Assembly (NCBI GenBank): GCA_017647785.1
Contig: JAGCJW010000006.1
Location: 108,457 to 172,456 of the forward strand
Direction of reading: 5' to 3'
DNA length: 64,000 nucleotides
Source of the DNA: Bacteroidales bacterium
GTDB taxonomy: Bacteria > Bacteroidota > Bacteroidia > Bacteroidales > P3
The translations under genes were made by a program, and so were the position numbers. The notes under the pieces are model-generated. The model made no database searches and was not told where the DNA came from. It saw only the letters and a list, made by a program, of their open reading frames with translations. Positions 43,801-51,347 of this stretch are shown in pieces. The number at the start of each line of letters is the position of its first letter. Position 1 is the stretch's first letter.

Positions 43801-44536
43801 CTTCATGACAACAAAAGGTTTCACTGTATCTTACGACTTAAGACGTTCGAAAAATGTTAGAATCAATGCTAACTATACATTACAATATGCTGAAGGAACA
43901 ACAGGATTGCCATCAACAACATTAGTATCGTTGATTAAAGCCGGTTATCCAAACATTAAAATGTTATTCCCTATAGCAGATGATAGAAGACATGAATTCA
44001 AAGTAAACTTAGACTTCCGTTTCCAAGGAGGAGATAAATATAATGGACCAACAACAACAAGAGTAGTTGTTGATAAAGAAGGAAATGAAAGAGTTAAGAA
44101 CATTAGATGGTTACAAAACTTTGGAGTAAATATCACAGGTGTTGCTCAATCAGGTGCGCCATATACTAAATACTTTAGTAATATTCAAAATACAATAGTA
44201 GGTAGTTTCAGAGGAGCACGTTTACCATGGACATTCCGTGTGGATATGAACATAGATAAATCATACACTTTAAAAGTTGGAAAGAAAACAACAATGTTAA
44301 ACTTGTTCGCAAGAATAACAAACGTATTCAATATAAAGAATATTAGAGGAGTGTATGGGGTAACAGGAGACCCTGAAGATGACGGATACTTAACAGACCC
44401 TGAAACACAAACAATAATTCAAGGAAAGCTAAATGAACAATCATTTAGAGACTATTATATGATGTATTACAACAATGCAGTATATAATTACTCTACACCA
44501 AGAATGATTTATTTAGGAGTATCATATCAGTTCTAA
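40850..44536 (+). CDS. TonB-dependent receptor with carboxypeptidase-like N-terminal domain
   Basis: 1228 residues. Signal peptide (LRKLFFTLGLLLTTSLMLYAQ), then a CarboxypepD_reg-like Ig domain (GTLTGTITDSQTKEPLPFVNVIVEQNGQQMGGATTDINGNYQIKPLSPGSYDIRASFMGYK, residues ~25-110), a plug (~120-225; TVDGIIASVGGITDNEGGAGSARGQDQMKTYVNGV) and a 22-strand-type barrel ending STPRMIYLGVSYQF with terminal Phe. The layout is SusC-like, but no susD gene follows; instead the next gene encodes a 1523-residue exoprotein and then a PorV/PorQ-like barrel. The ligand is unknown. 33 bp after the small membrane gene, 26 bp before the exoprotein gene. Confidence 0.92.
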   Translation: MGMLRKLFFTLGLLLTTSLMLYAQGTLTGTITDSQTKEPLPFVNVIVEQNGQQMGGATTDINGNYQIKPLSPGSYDIRASFMGYKTILKTGVQVKASGFTLEGSLEMTPTAEVLDVVEVVEYAIPLIDQGSSESGKRISAEDLDKMTANTVDGIIASVGGITDNEGGAGSARGQDQMKTYVNGVAKKGSVNIPKQSIAEVQVILGGTPASIGEAIGGATNITLLPPQNQFQGFVQYQTSEFLDTRGYHRADLFFTGPLYKKKNKETGAENSVIGYRLAGFASYTADGYLRPKDRRLYMIKDDVLEQLRQSPLVYNPATGAVNYSAEYLTLNDFERVGRKPNLGNIGVYFDGGLDFRFSKNSSLQINGEYTYSKGMNSGISSMLLNNFNNSEAYSNSFQVMADFTQKFPSEEGSSALIKNVIFNVVGSYSRTYGESYSKDHGDNLFRYGHVGYFNTRKRNSYELTRMDIDGDGSKEYVYQHNGWLDYQVDYTPSEYNPSMSAYTSQIYFSDEFQTLRDAGYTMNYDYLRSINGLVNGDYPLSVYGMFTNVGVVESSYSKSENQYIYAAARVSADVGNHQLELGFQYDQSIYRGYSLNASGLWTIMKQEANQHLLYRDLDNPIIDNSSTIPYVTYNRRYDEGSQTFFDKQIRQALGLAVDGTEFIDIDSYDPSTFSLDMFSADELYNAGNALVSYYGYDHRGNRITGKQSLQDFFTGANGNRNIGAWEPIYAAGYIQDKFFFRDLIFNVGLRVDRYDGNQMGLKDPYLLYSSYTAGELRAAGRTDIPNAIGDDYIVYVDKLSSSSTVENVDIRGFRNQNENAWYTANGELVSNPNDISGASGQPLPFRKGTLTETGLPSQISTDAFEDYKPQYVAMPRIAFSFPVSDKSEFKASYDVIARRPSTGVWQANYAGYLYMEKMSGAAFSNPSLNPEKITNYELGFQQVLSKSSAMGITAYYKQTRDLINLVQYVGADPTNMYYSYENQDFMTTKGFTVSYDLRRSKNVRINANYTLQYAEGTTGLPSTTLVSLIKAGYPNIKMLFPIADDRRHEFKVNLDFRFQGGDKYNGPTTTRVVVDKEGNERVKNIRWLQNFGVNITGVAQSGAPYTKYFSNIQNTIVGSFRGARLPWTFRVDMNIDKSYTLKVGKKTTMLNLFARITNVFNIKNIRGVYGVTGDPEDDGYLTDPETQTIIQGKLNEQSFRDYYMMYYNNAVYNYSTPRMIYLGVSYQF

Positions 44537-44562
44537 TAACTTAAGATAAAAAAATAAATAGT

Positions 44563-47500
44563 ATGAAACATATTAGCAGTAAAATATCATTATTATTGAT
44601 GTGCTTTATGCTTGTTGGAACTTCTGCATATGCCGAAGCATATAAATACGCAGTAAAGAAACCAGCAAAAAAAGCAGAATTAGAAAGATGTCGTAGAGGA
44701 CAAGGTTCTGCTGAATTAAGCATCAACAATGTTAGAGCCCGTATAAATACTTCTGGAAACATGTGGTATGATGGTTCTACAGCACGTTACTTTGTTCCAA
44801 AAGATGGAAATAGTACAGCGATGTTCTGTGCAGCATTATGGGTTGGAGGGCAAGATGCTAACCTTCAATTACGTGTTGCTGCCTTAAGATTCGGACAAGA
44901 TGGAGATGACTTTTGGCCAGGACCATTAACAGTAGATGCAAATGCTTCAGTAGATAAAGCTGTTTGTGAACAATGGGACAAACACTTTAAAATAACAAAA
45001 GCAGAAGTAGAATATTTCGTAGATGGATTTGAATACCAAGGTGAAACATTTATGGGAGTAGATGCTTCAAGAGCAACAGAAGCGATAAAAACTTGGCCAG
45101 CGCACGGAGATGTATCTAAAAACCAATCTAAATTCATGGCTCCATTCTTTGATAGAAATGGTGACGGTGTTTATAGTTGGGAAGATGGAGACTATCCTTA
45201 CTATGATTTGAGTGGAGAGTTATGTCCTACAAAAATGAAAGCTAATTTACCTCCAGGAGTACCATACACACCAACTCCAACAATGGAGTCAGATACAACA
45301 AACCCTAATTATGGAACAGGTGGTGTTGTAAAAGCATACGGAGGATTATTAGTTGACCAAGTATTAAAAGGTGACGAAACTATTTGGTGGGTATTCAACG
45401 ATAAAGGAAATGCTCACACAGAATCAAAATCAGAAAACCCAATTGGTTTAGAAATCAGAGCACAAGCTTTTGCTTTTGCGATGAATGATGAAATAAACAA
45501 TATGACATTCTATTCATACGAAATCATCAACCGTTCTACATTTACGTTGACAAATACATATTTCTCACAATGGGTTGACCCAGACTTAGGATATGCAGCA
45601 GACGACTTTGTTGGTTGTGATGTTGAAAGAGGATTAGGATATTGCTACAATGGTAAAGCAACAGATGGTCCTGGAACAGGAGCATATTCAGGAAACCCTC
45701 CTGCAATTGGTATTGACTTTTTCCAAGGGCCATATATGGATCCAGATGGAAGAGATAATCCAAAAGTTGACCCTTACAAAGTAGAAGATGTTTATGGACC
45801 AGCAGCATTAGAGCCATATAAAGAAAACGGAGTAGTTAATAATATCTTATTGACAGAAGATGCTTACAAATTTAAAGATTGTTGGTATCCAAAATCAGGA
45901 GACTCTGTAGATGCTTGTGCTATTAATGGTGTAAACTTTGGTAACGGAATAGTAGATGATGAACGTTTTGGTATGCGTAGATTTATTTACTATAACAACT
46001 CTACTGCTAACAACGGAGAACCAGACAAAGCTATGGACTACTATAACTACTTAAGAGGTATATGGAAAGACAATAGCAAAATGACTTATGGTGGAGACGG
46101 ATACAAAGCAGAAAACGGTACTAATAAAGATATTCAAGCAGATTTCATGTTCCCAGGAAACTCTGATATTTGGGGTTGGGGTACAAGAACTGGAGGAAAT
46201 GAAGCTTATGGTAGAGAAAATATTTGGACAGAAGAAACTGCAGGAAATGCAGCAGACGACAGACGTTTCATGCAATCAGCAGGTCCGTTCACATTGGAAC
46301 CAGGAGCTATCAACTATATTACAGTAGGTATTCCATTTGCACAAGCAGCTAGTGGTGGACCAATGGCTTCAGTAGAATTATTAAGACAAATAGATGATAA
46401 ATGTCAAGCATTATTTGATAATTGTTTCAATGTATTGGAAGGACCTGATGCACCAAATGTAGTAGTGCAAGAACTTGATAGAGAAATTATTCTATATTTA
46501 ACAAACGAAGCAGGTAACAATGTAAATGAGGCTTTTGAAGCAGAAGATGTTACAATACCTCGTTCTTATGATGTAAAAGATTCATCTGGAAATGTTATTG
46601 AAACTATAGATTACGATAGAAAATATAGATTTGAAGGTTATCAAATATTCCAATTGAAAGATGCTTCTGTATCAGTAGCTGATATTTATGATCCAGCAAA
46701 ATCACGTTTGATTGCACAATGTGATATTGAAAACTATGATTCATTACAAAACAATCAACCTATAGCAAAATTAGTAAACTATACAAAGACTAATGATTTA
46801 TTAGGTGGTCAAGTTATGGTTGATGGAGAAAATAAAGGAATAAGACACTCTTTCAAAATAACAGAAGATAAATTTGCTGAAACAAATGACAAGAGAATAG
46901 TAAATAATAAAAAATACTATTACATTGCAATAGCATACGCATATAACAACTTCAAACAATACAATCCAGAAGATGCAACAAAATTAGATGGACAAAAATT
47001 ACCATATTTAGCTTCAAGAAAATTAGGTGGTGGTGGTAGTATTGCTCCAGTTGTTGCAATACCTCACATGACAAATTCTGAACAAAACGGAACATTGTTA
47101 CAATCTTCATACGGAATGTCTCCAGAAGTTATTAGACTTGAAGGTCAAGGTAACGGAGGGTTAGTATTGAACTTTGATAAAGCAACTACAGAACAATTAA
47201 TGGGTAAAAGAGGTGAAGAAGCTCTAGACGAAAATGGAAATCCAGTTAATTTCGTTCCTACACCAGTTTATTCAATAAATTACGGACCATTGAATGTTAA
47301 AATAGTTGACCCATTAGCAGTTCGTACAGGAAGCTATATTTTGAAAATAGTTCCAGGAGAAGGAACAATGAATGAAGCATATTGGGAAATAACAAATGCT
47401 AATGGAGGAGAAGTTTATGAAGGAGTTGATGTGATACGTTCATCAAGACCTATAGGAGAAATTAATGAAGAAATAATCTTTGAATTAGGATTATCAATTC

Positions 47501-49134
47501 AATTGACAAACCCTAAACCATTAGCAGGTTCTAATGCCTCTACAATAACTGCAGGAGAAGCTAAAGGTGGAGAAGTAATAGCAGGAGCTTTACTTTCATC
47601 ATCAATTACATTTGCAGATCCTTCAAAAACATGGTTATATGGAATGGCTGATAATGATGCTTCTCAAGTGACAGACTGGATTAGAGCAGGTGGAGTTACA
47701 GGATCAGATGCAGAAGACTTAAGCAATGCGTGGTTAGATTATTTCCATACAGGTATAATGGGTTCTCTTTCTGCAATAAAAACACCAATGGATTCTAAAT
47801 CTGAATTTGAAAATTGTGTTGGAGGTTGGTGGGCTCCATATAGATTAACATCTGTATCTTACGATTATGTTAATAATAGAAGAACAGAATATGTACACCC
47901 AGCCTTCACAGATGCATACTACTATGATTCAAGCAATGAATTTGATATACCAAATGAAAACCAATACAACCCTGGAAAATTGTTAAGTTTAATATCAAAT
48001 GATATGAACAACTTAGCATCAGTGGATATAGTATTTACAAACGATGAATCAAAATGGACAAGATGTCCTGTTATAGAATTAGGTAACGATCCATTGTTGA
48101 CTCAAGGAGGAGCAAAAGCATTCTCTTTAAGAAAATCAGCATCAGTAGGAAAAGATGGTAAAGAAGATGGTACAGGAGATGGTATGGGTTGGTTCCCTGG
48201 ATATGCTATTAATCTTGAAACAGGAGAAAGATTGAATATCATATTTGGTGAAAACTCAGCACTAGGACATCAAAATGGTAGAGATATGTTATGGAATCCT
48301 ACAGTAGCAACATCAGATGCCGGAGGAGTAGTATTTGGAGGTATGCACTATATCTATGTATTAGGAACTTCAGAAGTGCCTGTTGGAAATAATGTAGTAA
48401 AACCAACACGTTACGATCAAGGAGCATGGGCTTACAACATTTTAAAAGGTTTAAGCGAAGCAACAGGAGTTTCTGATGCTTCAGCTAATGTAGCTAGAAT
48501 TAGAGCAGCGCACGAATTATTTGCAACAGTTATGTGGGTTGGTATACCATTAGCAACTTGCTTTGAATCAGGAAGTGCAAATGTTGATTTAGAAAAGAGA
48601 GCACAAAGTTTGATTCCTACAGATGCTACAGTTTCAATTAGAGTTAGAAAACCATACGAAGCAAAGTGGTCTAAGAATGCTCAAGGAACAAATGACAATC
48701 CTCAAAACGATAACAATCCTATGTATCAATTCTCAATAGATGGAGGTTTAGCAACAGTTCTTGGACATACAGAAACAGCACAATCAGCATTAGACAACAT
48801 AACAGTTGTTCCTAATCCATATTATGGAGCTTCGCTATATGAACAAGACCAAATACAAAACCTTGTTAAGATAACAAATCTTCCACCTGATTGTTACATA
48901 ACAATCTACGCTCTAGATGGAACAGTTGTTAGAAAATTGAGAGGACCTTCAGCTTCATTAGTCTCAGGAGGAGGTACAGCTTTAACATCAATTGATTGGG
49001 ATTTAAAGAATCATAAAGGTTTACCAATTTCAGGTGGAGTTTATCTAATCCATATTAAAGCAGACGGTGTAGGAGAAAAACTAATCAAATGGTTTGGAGC
49101 TTTAAGACCTGTAGACTTAAACTCATTCCAATAA
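44563..49134 (+). CDS. Very large secreted protein of T9SS-associated type, unknown function
   Basis: 1523 residues. Signal peptide (SKISLLLMCFMLVGTSAYAEA). The N-terminal domain has NNVRARINTSGNMWYDGSTARYFVPKDGNSTAMFCAALWVGGQDANLQLRVAALRFGQDGDDFWPGPL, a pattern I know from uncharacterised giant Bacteroidetes T9SS cargo proteins (ALW.GG ... GxDFWPGPL). Calcium-type loops such as FDRNGDGVYSWEDGDYPYYD (~residue 200-220) occur. Near the C-terminus VVPNPYYGASLYEQ ... VKITNLPPDCYITIYALDGTVVRKL ... ISGGVYLIHIKADGVGEK resembles a type A sorting domain but has ~20 extra residues after it (LIKWFGALRPVDLNSFQ). It lies between a TonB-dependent receptor and a PorV/PorQ-like gene and is probably a surface partner of the receptor (inference). 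Confidence 0.8.
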   Translation: MKHISSKISLLLMCFMLVGTSAYAEAYKYAVKKPAKKAELERCRRGQGSAELSINNVRARINTSGNMWYDGSTARYFVPKDGNSTAMFCAALWVGGQDANLQLRVAALRFGQDGDDFWPGPLTVDANASVDKAVCEQWDKHFKITKAEVEYFVDGFEYQGETFMGVDASRATEAIKTWPAHGDVSKNQSKFMAPFFDRNGDGVYSWEDGDYPYYDLSGELCPTKMKANLPPGVPYTPTPTMESDTTNPNYGTGGVVKAYGGLLVDQVLKGDETIWWVFNDKGNAHTESKSENPIGLEIRAQAFAFAMNDEINNMTFYSYEIINRSTFTLTNTYFSQWVDPDLGYAADDFVGCDVERGLGYCYNGKATDGPGTGAYSGNPPAIGIDFFQGPYMDPDGRDNPKVDPYKVEDVYGPAALEPYKENGVVNNILLTEDAYKFKDCWYPKSGDSVDACAINGVNFGNGIVDDERFGMRRFIYYNNSTANNGEPDKAMDYYNYLRGIWKDNSKMTYGGDGYKAENGTNKDIQADFMFPGNSDIWGWGTRTGGNEAYGRENIWTEETAGNAADDRRFMQSAGPFTLEPGAINYITVGIPFAQAASGGPMASVELLRQIDDKCQALFDNCFNVLEGPDAPNVVVQELDREIILYLTNEAGNNVNEAFEAEDVTIPRSYDVKDSSGNVIETIDYDRKYRFEGYQIFQLKDASVSVADIYDPAKSRLIAQCDIENYDSLQNNQPIAKLVNYTKTNDLLGGQVMVDGENKGIRHSFKITEDKFAETNDKRIVNNKKYYYIAIAYAYNNFKQYNPEDATKLDGQKLPYLASRKLGGGGSIAPVVAIPHMTNSEQNGTLLQSSYGMSPEVIRLEGQGNGGLVLNFDKATTEQLMGKRGEEALDENGNPVNFVPTPVYSINYGPLNVKIVDPLAVRTGSYILKIVPGEGTMNEAYWEITNANGGEVYEGVDVIRSSRPIGEINEEIIFELGLSIQLTNPKPLAGSNASTITAGEAKGGEVIAGALLSSSITFADPSKTWLYGMADNDASQVTDWIRAGGVTGSDAEDLSNAWLDYFHTGIMGSLSAIKTPMDSKSEFENCVGGWWAPYRLTSVSYDYVNNRRTEYVHPAFTDAYYYDSSNEFDIPNENQYNPGKLLSLISNDMNNLASVDIVFTNDESKWTRCPVIELGNDPLLTQGGAKAFSLRKSASVGKDGKEDGTGDGMGWFPGYAINLETGERLNIIFGENSALGHQNGRDMLWNPTVATSDAGGVVFGGMHYIYVLGTSEVPVGNNVVKPTRYDQGAWAYNILKGLSEATGVSDASANVARIRAAHELFATVMWVGIPLATCFESGSANVDLEKRAQSLIPTDATVSIRVRKPYEAKWSKNAQGTNDNPQNDNNPMYQFSIDGGLATVLGHTETAQSALDNITVVPNPYYGASLYEQDQIQNLVKITNLPPDCYITIYALDGTVVRKLRGPSASLVSGGGTALTSIDWDLKNHKGLPISGGVYLIHIKADGVGEKLIKWFGALRPVDLNSFQ

Positions 49135-49174
49135 TCTAACAATATTGCTTAAAATTTATAAAGAAAATAGGAAT

Positions 49175-50260
49175 ATGAAAAATATAAATAGAATATTGAC
49201 AAGCGTTATACTTTGCATCTTAATGATGCCAAGTATAACAGCGAATGCAGGGAATGATGACAGAAGAGGAACTGCAGGTGCTTCATATTTATTGATAAAT
49301 CCTTGGGTGAAGAGTTCAGGTTGGTCAGGAGTTAATACTGCAAACGGAACAGGAGTAGATGCTCTTTTCAGCAACGTAGCAGGATTAGCACATGCAACAG
49401 GAACAGAAGTTACATTTGGATACACATCTTGGTTACAAAATTCTGGAATCAGCAATATAGCAGCAGGACTTGCACAAAATCTTGGAGAATATGGAGTTTT
49501 AGGTTTATCTGTTAGTTCAATGAACTTTGGTTCAATAGAAAGAACAACAGTTAACTCTCCAGAAGTTGGACATAATGGTACGTTTAAACCAAGCATTATG
49601 AATGTTGCAGTATCATACGCAAAAGCATTCTCAACTTCAATCTATGCAGGTGCTACTTTAAAGCTTCTTCAAGAATCAATAGATAACGTATCAGGAATAG
49701 GCTTTGCGATTGATGCGGGTGTTCAATACGTTACTGGGGAAAACTATGAATTGAAATTTGGTATCGCATTAAAGAACTGGGGACCATCAATGAGTTTTTC
49801 AGGAGATGGTTTATCAATCAATTCTTTACCAGAATTCTTTAATCACTATCAAACAACAGAACAACGTTCAGCTTCATTTGAATTACCATCAAGTTTGAAT
49901 ATTGGTATGTCATATGATATCTTGTTTGCAGAAAACAACCATAGAGTGACTATAGCAGGAAACTTTGCTTCTATGGCATTCGGAAAAGACCAATACACAT
50001 TAGGACTTGAATATGGTTTCATGAAATTCTTTATGTTGAGAGCTGGTTACACATATGAAGCAGATTTAACTTCTGATATTTATTCAGAAACTGGTTCTAC
50101 AACATTTATGAATGGTTTAGCATGTGGAGCTTCTGTTTTTGCTCCAATATCAAAAGCTAAAGCAGGAAAGAATGCAATGAACTTAGCGTTAGATTATAGT
50201 TTTAGACTAACAAAAATAATGGGAGGAATTCACTCAATAGGTGTTTCATTCGCATTGTAA
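49175..50260 (+). CDS. PorV/PorQ-family outer-membrane barrel protein
   Basis: 361 residues from the ATG at 49175 (MKNINRILTSVILCILMMPS, signal peptide); a TTG 30 bp upstream is less likely. The mature start DDRRGTAGASYLLINPWVKSSGWSGVNTANGTGVDALFSNVAGLAHATGTEVTFGYTSWLQ contains the N-P-A/L-type opening found in PorV/PorQ (UPF0164-like) barrels, followed by repeated strands and a C-terminal GGIHSIGVSFAL. PorV shuttles or anchors T9SS cargo and PorQ partners the PorZ attachment complex; which role applies here is unknown. Last gene of the receptor operon, so it may handle the adjacent giant exoprotein. Confidence 0.82.
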   Translation: MKNINRILTSVILCILMMPSITANAGNDDRRGTAGASYLLINPWVKSSGWSGVNTANGTGVDALFSNVAGLAHATGTEVTFGYTSWLQNSGISNIAAGLAQNLGEYGVLGLSVSSMNFGSIERTTVNSPEVGHNGTFKPSIMNVAVSYAKAFSTSIYAGATLKLLQESIDNVSGIGFAIDAGVQYVTGENYELKFGIALKNWGPSMSFSGDGLSINSLPEFFNHYQTTEQRSASFELPSSLNIGMSYDILFAENNHRVTIAGNFASMAFGKDQYTLGLEYGFMKFFMLRAGYTYEADLTSDIYSETGSTTFMNGLACGASVFAPISKAKAGKNAMNLALDYSFRLTKIMGGIHSIGVSFAL

Positions 50261-50287
50261 GAGTAAAAACAAATAATAACGATAATA

Positions 50288-50321
50288 AAATCGAAGGCTG
50301 TCAAAAAACAGTCTTCGATTT
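50288..50321 (+). terminator. Terminator of the receptor-exoprotein-PorV operon
   Basis: Stem AAATCGAAGGCTGT / ACAGTCTTCGATTT with one G-T wobble, loop CAAAAAA, followed by TGTTTTTAATTT. Confidence 0.85.
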
Positions 50322-50347
50322 GTTTTTAATTTAATCAAATATAGAAA

Positions 50348-50824
50348 ATGGCTGAAATAAAATACTATTCAAAAGAAGGTCTTCAAAAATTAAAAGATGA
50401 GCTTCATTATATGACGACTGTTGAGCGTCAAGCAATTTCTGCAGCTATTGCAGAAGCAAGAGATAAAGGAGACTTATCAGAAAATGCAGAATATGATGCA
50501 GCAAAAGAAGCTCAAGGATTATTGGAAGCAAAGATTTCAAAATTACAAGCCTTAATTGCAAATGCAAGATTATTAGATGAATCAAAAATAGACACATCAA
50601 AAGTTCTATTACTATCGAAAGTAGAGTTCATAAACTTAGCATTGAAAAAGAAAATGACATACGAGATAGTACCAGAGAGCGAAGCAGATTTAAAAACAGG
50701 TAAAATATCTATTACATCACCTATAGCAAAAGGATTATTAGGTAAAAAAGTAGGAGATGTAGCAGAAATAGAAGTACCTGCAGGAAAGATGAAATTAGAA
50801 ATCACGAATATAACAAGAGACTAA
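50348..50824 (+). CDS. greA: Transcription elongation factor GreA
   Basis: 158 residues, standard length. N-terminal coiled coil (KEGLQKLKDELHYMTTVERQAISAAIAEARDKGDLSENAEYDAAKEAQGLLEAKISKLQALIANA) with the acidic loop tip residues in the DLSENAEYDAA turn, and a C-terminal FKBP-like domain (YEIVPESEADLKTGKISITSPIAKGLLGKKVGDVAEIEVPAGKMKLEITNI). It stimulates transcript cleavage by stalled RNA polymerase. The HIT gene follows 4 bp later. Confidence 0.97.
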   Translation: MAEIKYYSKEGLQKLKDELHYMTTVERQAISAAIAEARDKGDLSENAEYDAAKEAQGLLEAKISKLQALIANARLLDESKIDTSKVLLLSKVEFINLALKKKMTYEIVPESEADLKTGKISITSPIAKGLLGKKVGDVAEIEVPAGKMKLEITNITRD

Positions 50825-50828
50825 GTCT

Positions 50829-51224
50829 ATGGCATCAATATTTACAAAAATCATAAAAGGAGAAATACCATCATACAAAATAGCAGAAGATGAAAAATGT
50901 TATGCTTTTTTAGACATATCTCCATTAGCAGAAGGACATACATTAGTTGTTCCCAAACAAGAAGTAGATTATATATTTGATATAGAAGATGAACTCTTAT
51001 CACATCTACATCTTTTTGCAAAAAAAGTAGCAAAAGCTATGAAAGAAGTCATAGAGTGTGAAAAAATAGGAATGGCAGTTATAGGCTTAGATGTAAGACA
51101 CACACATATACACCTTGTGCCATTAAAAGAAGTTGGAGACTTGAACTTTGCAAGACCAAAATTAGAGCTTCCACAAGAAAGAATGCAAGAGATAGCAAAT
51201 CTAATTGCCTCAAAAGTAAAATAA
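50829..51224 (+). CDS. HIT-family (histidine triad) nucleotide-binding protein
   Basis: 131 residues. Opens SIFTKIIKGEIPSYKIAEDEKCYAFLDISPLAEGHTLVVPKQEV and carries the triad motif DVRHTHIHLVPL (H-x-H-x-H) near residue 100, the catalytic part of Hint-type phosphoramidase/nucleotide hydrolases. Small cytoplasmic dimer in known relatives; substrate here unknown. Placed directly after greA, an arrangement common in Bacteroidetes, and followed by a hairpin terminator. Confidence 0.93.
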   Translation: MASIFTKIIKGEIPSYKIAEDEKCYAFLDISPLAEGHTLVVPKQEVDYIFDIEDELLSHLHLFAKKVAKAMKEVIECEKIGMAVIGLDVRHTHIHLVPLKEVGDLNFARPKLELPQERMQEIANLIASKVK

Positions 51225-51227
51225 GTT

Positions 51228-51265
51228 ATAGGCTCAAAAGTTTTGTCAAAATTTTTGAGCCTATT
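51228..51265 (+). terminator. Terminator after the HIT gene
   Basis: Stem ATAGGCTCAAAA / TTTTGAGCCTAT with a 13-base loop, then T-rich sequence; 4 bp after the stop codon. Confidence 0.8.
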
Positions 51266-51291
51266 TTCTGTGATGTTTAAATATCACAGAA
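51266..51291. promoter_or_regulatory. 26-bp palindrome, candidate operator before the first adhesin
   Basis: TTCTGTGAT and ATCACAGAA flank GTTTAAAT; only one base pair of the 26-bp palindrome is mismatched. Centre 51278.5 lies about 40 bp upstream of the expected start (near 51318), the usual place for an activator that contacts the polymerase. The half-site TGTGA recalls CRP/FNR sites, but the spacing between halves is 10 rather than 6. Confidence 0.55.
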
Positions 51292-51303
51292 ATAAAACCT
51301 GAT

Positions 51304-51311
51304 TATATTTG
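51304..51311 (+). promoter_or_regulatory. -7 promoter element for the first adhesin gene
   Basis: TATATTTG followed by C; the -33 position lacks TTTG and is instead covered by the 26-bp palindrome. Confidence 0.55.
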
Positions 51312-51347
51312 CAAGCGATAATATAGTATTAATTAATAATCAACCTT

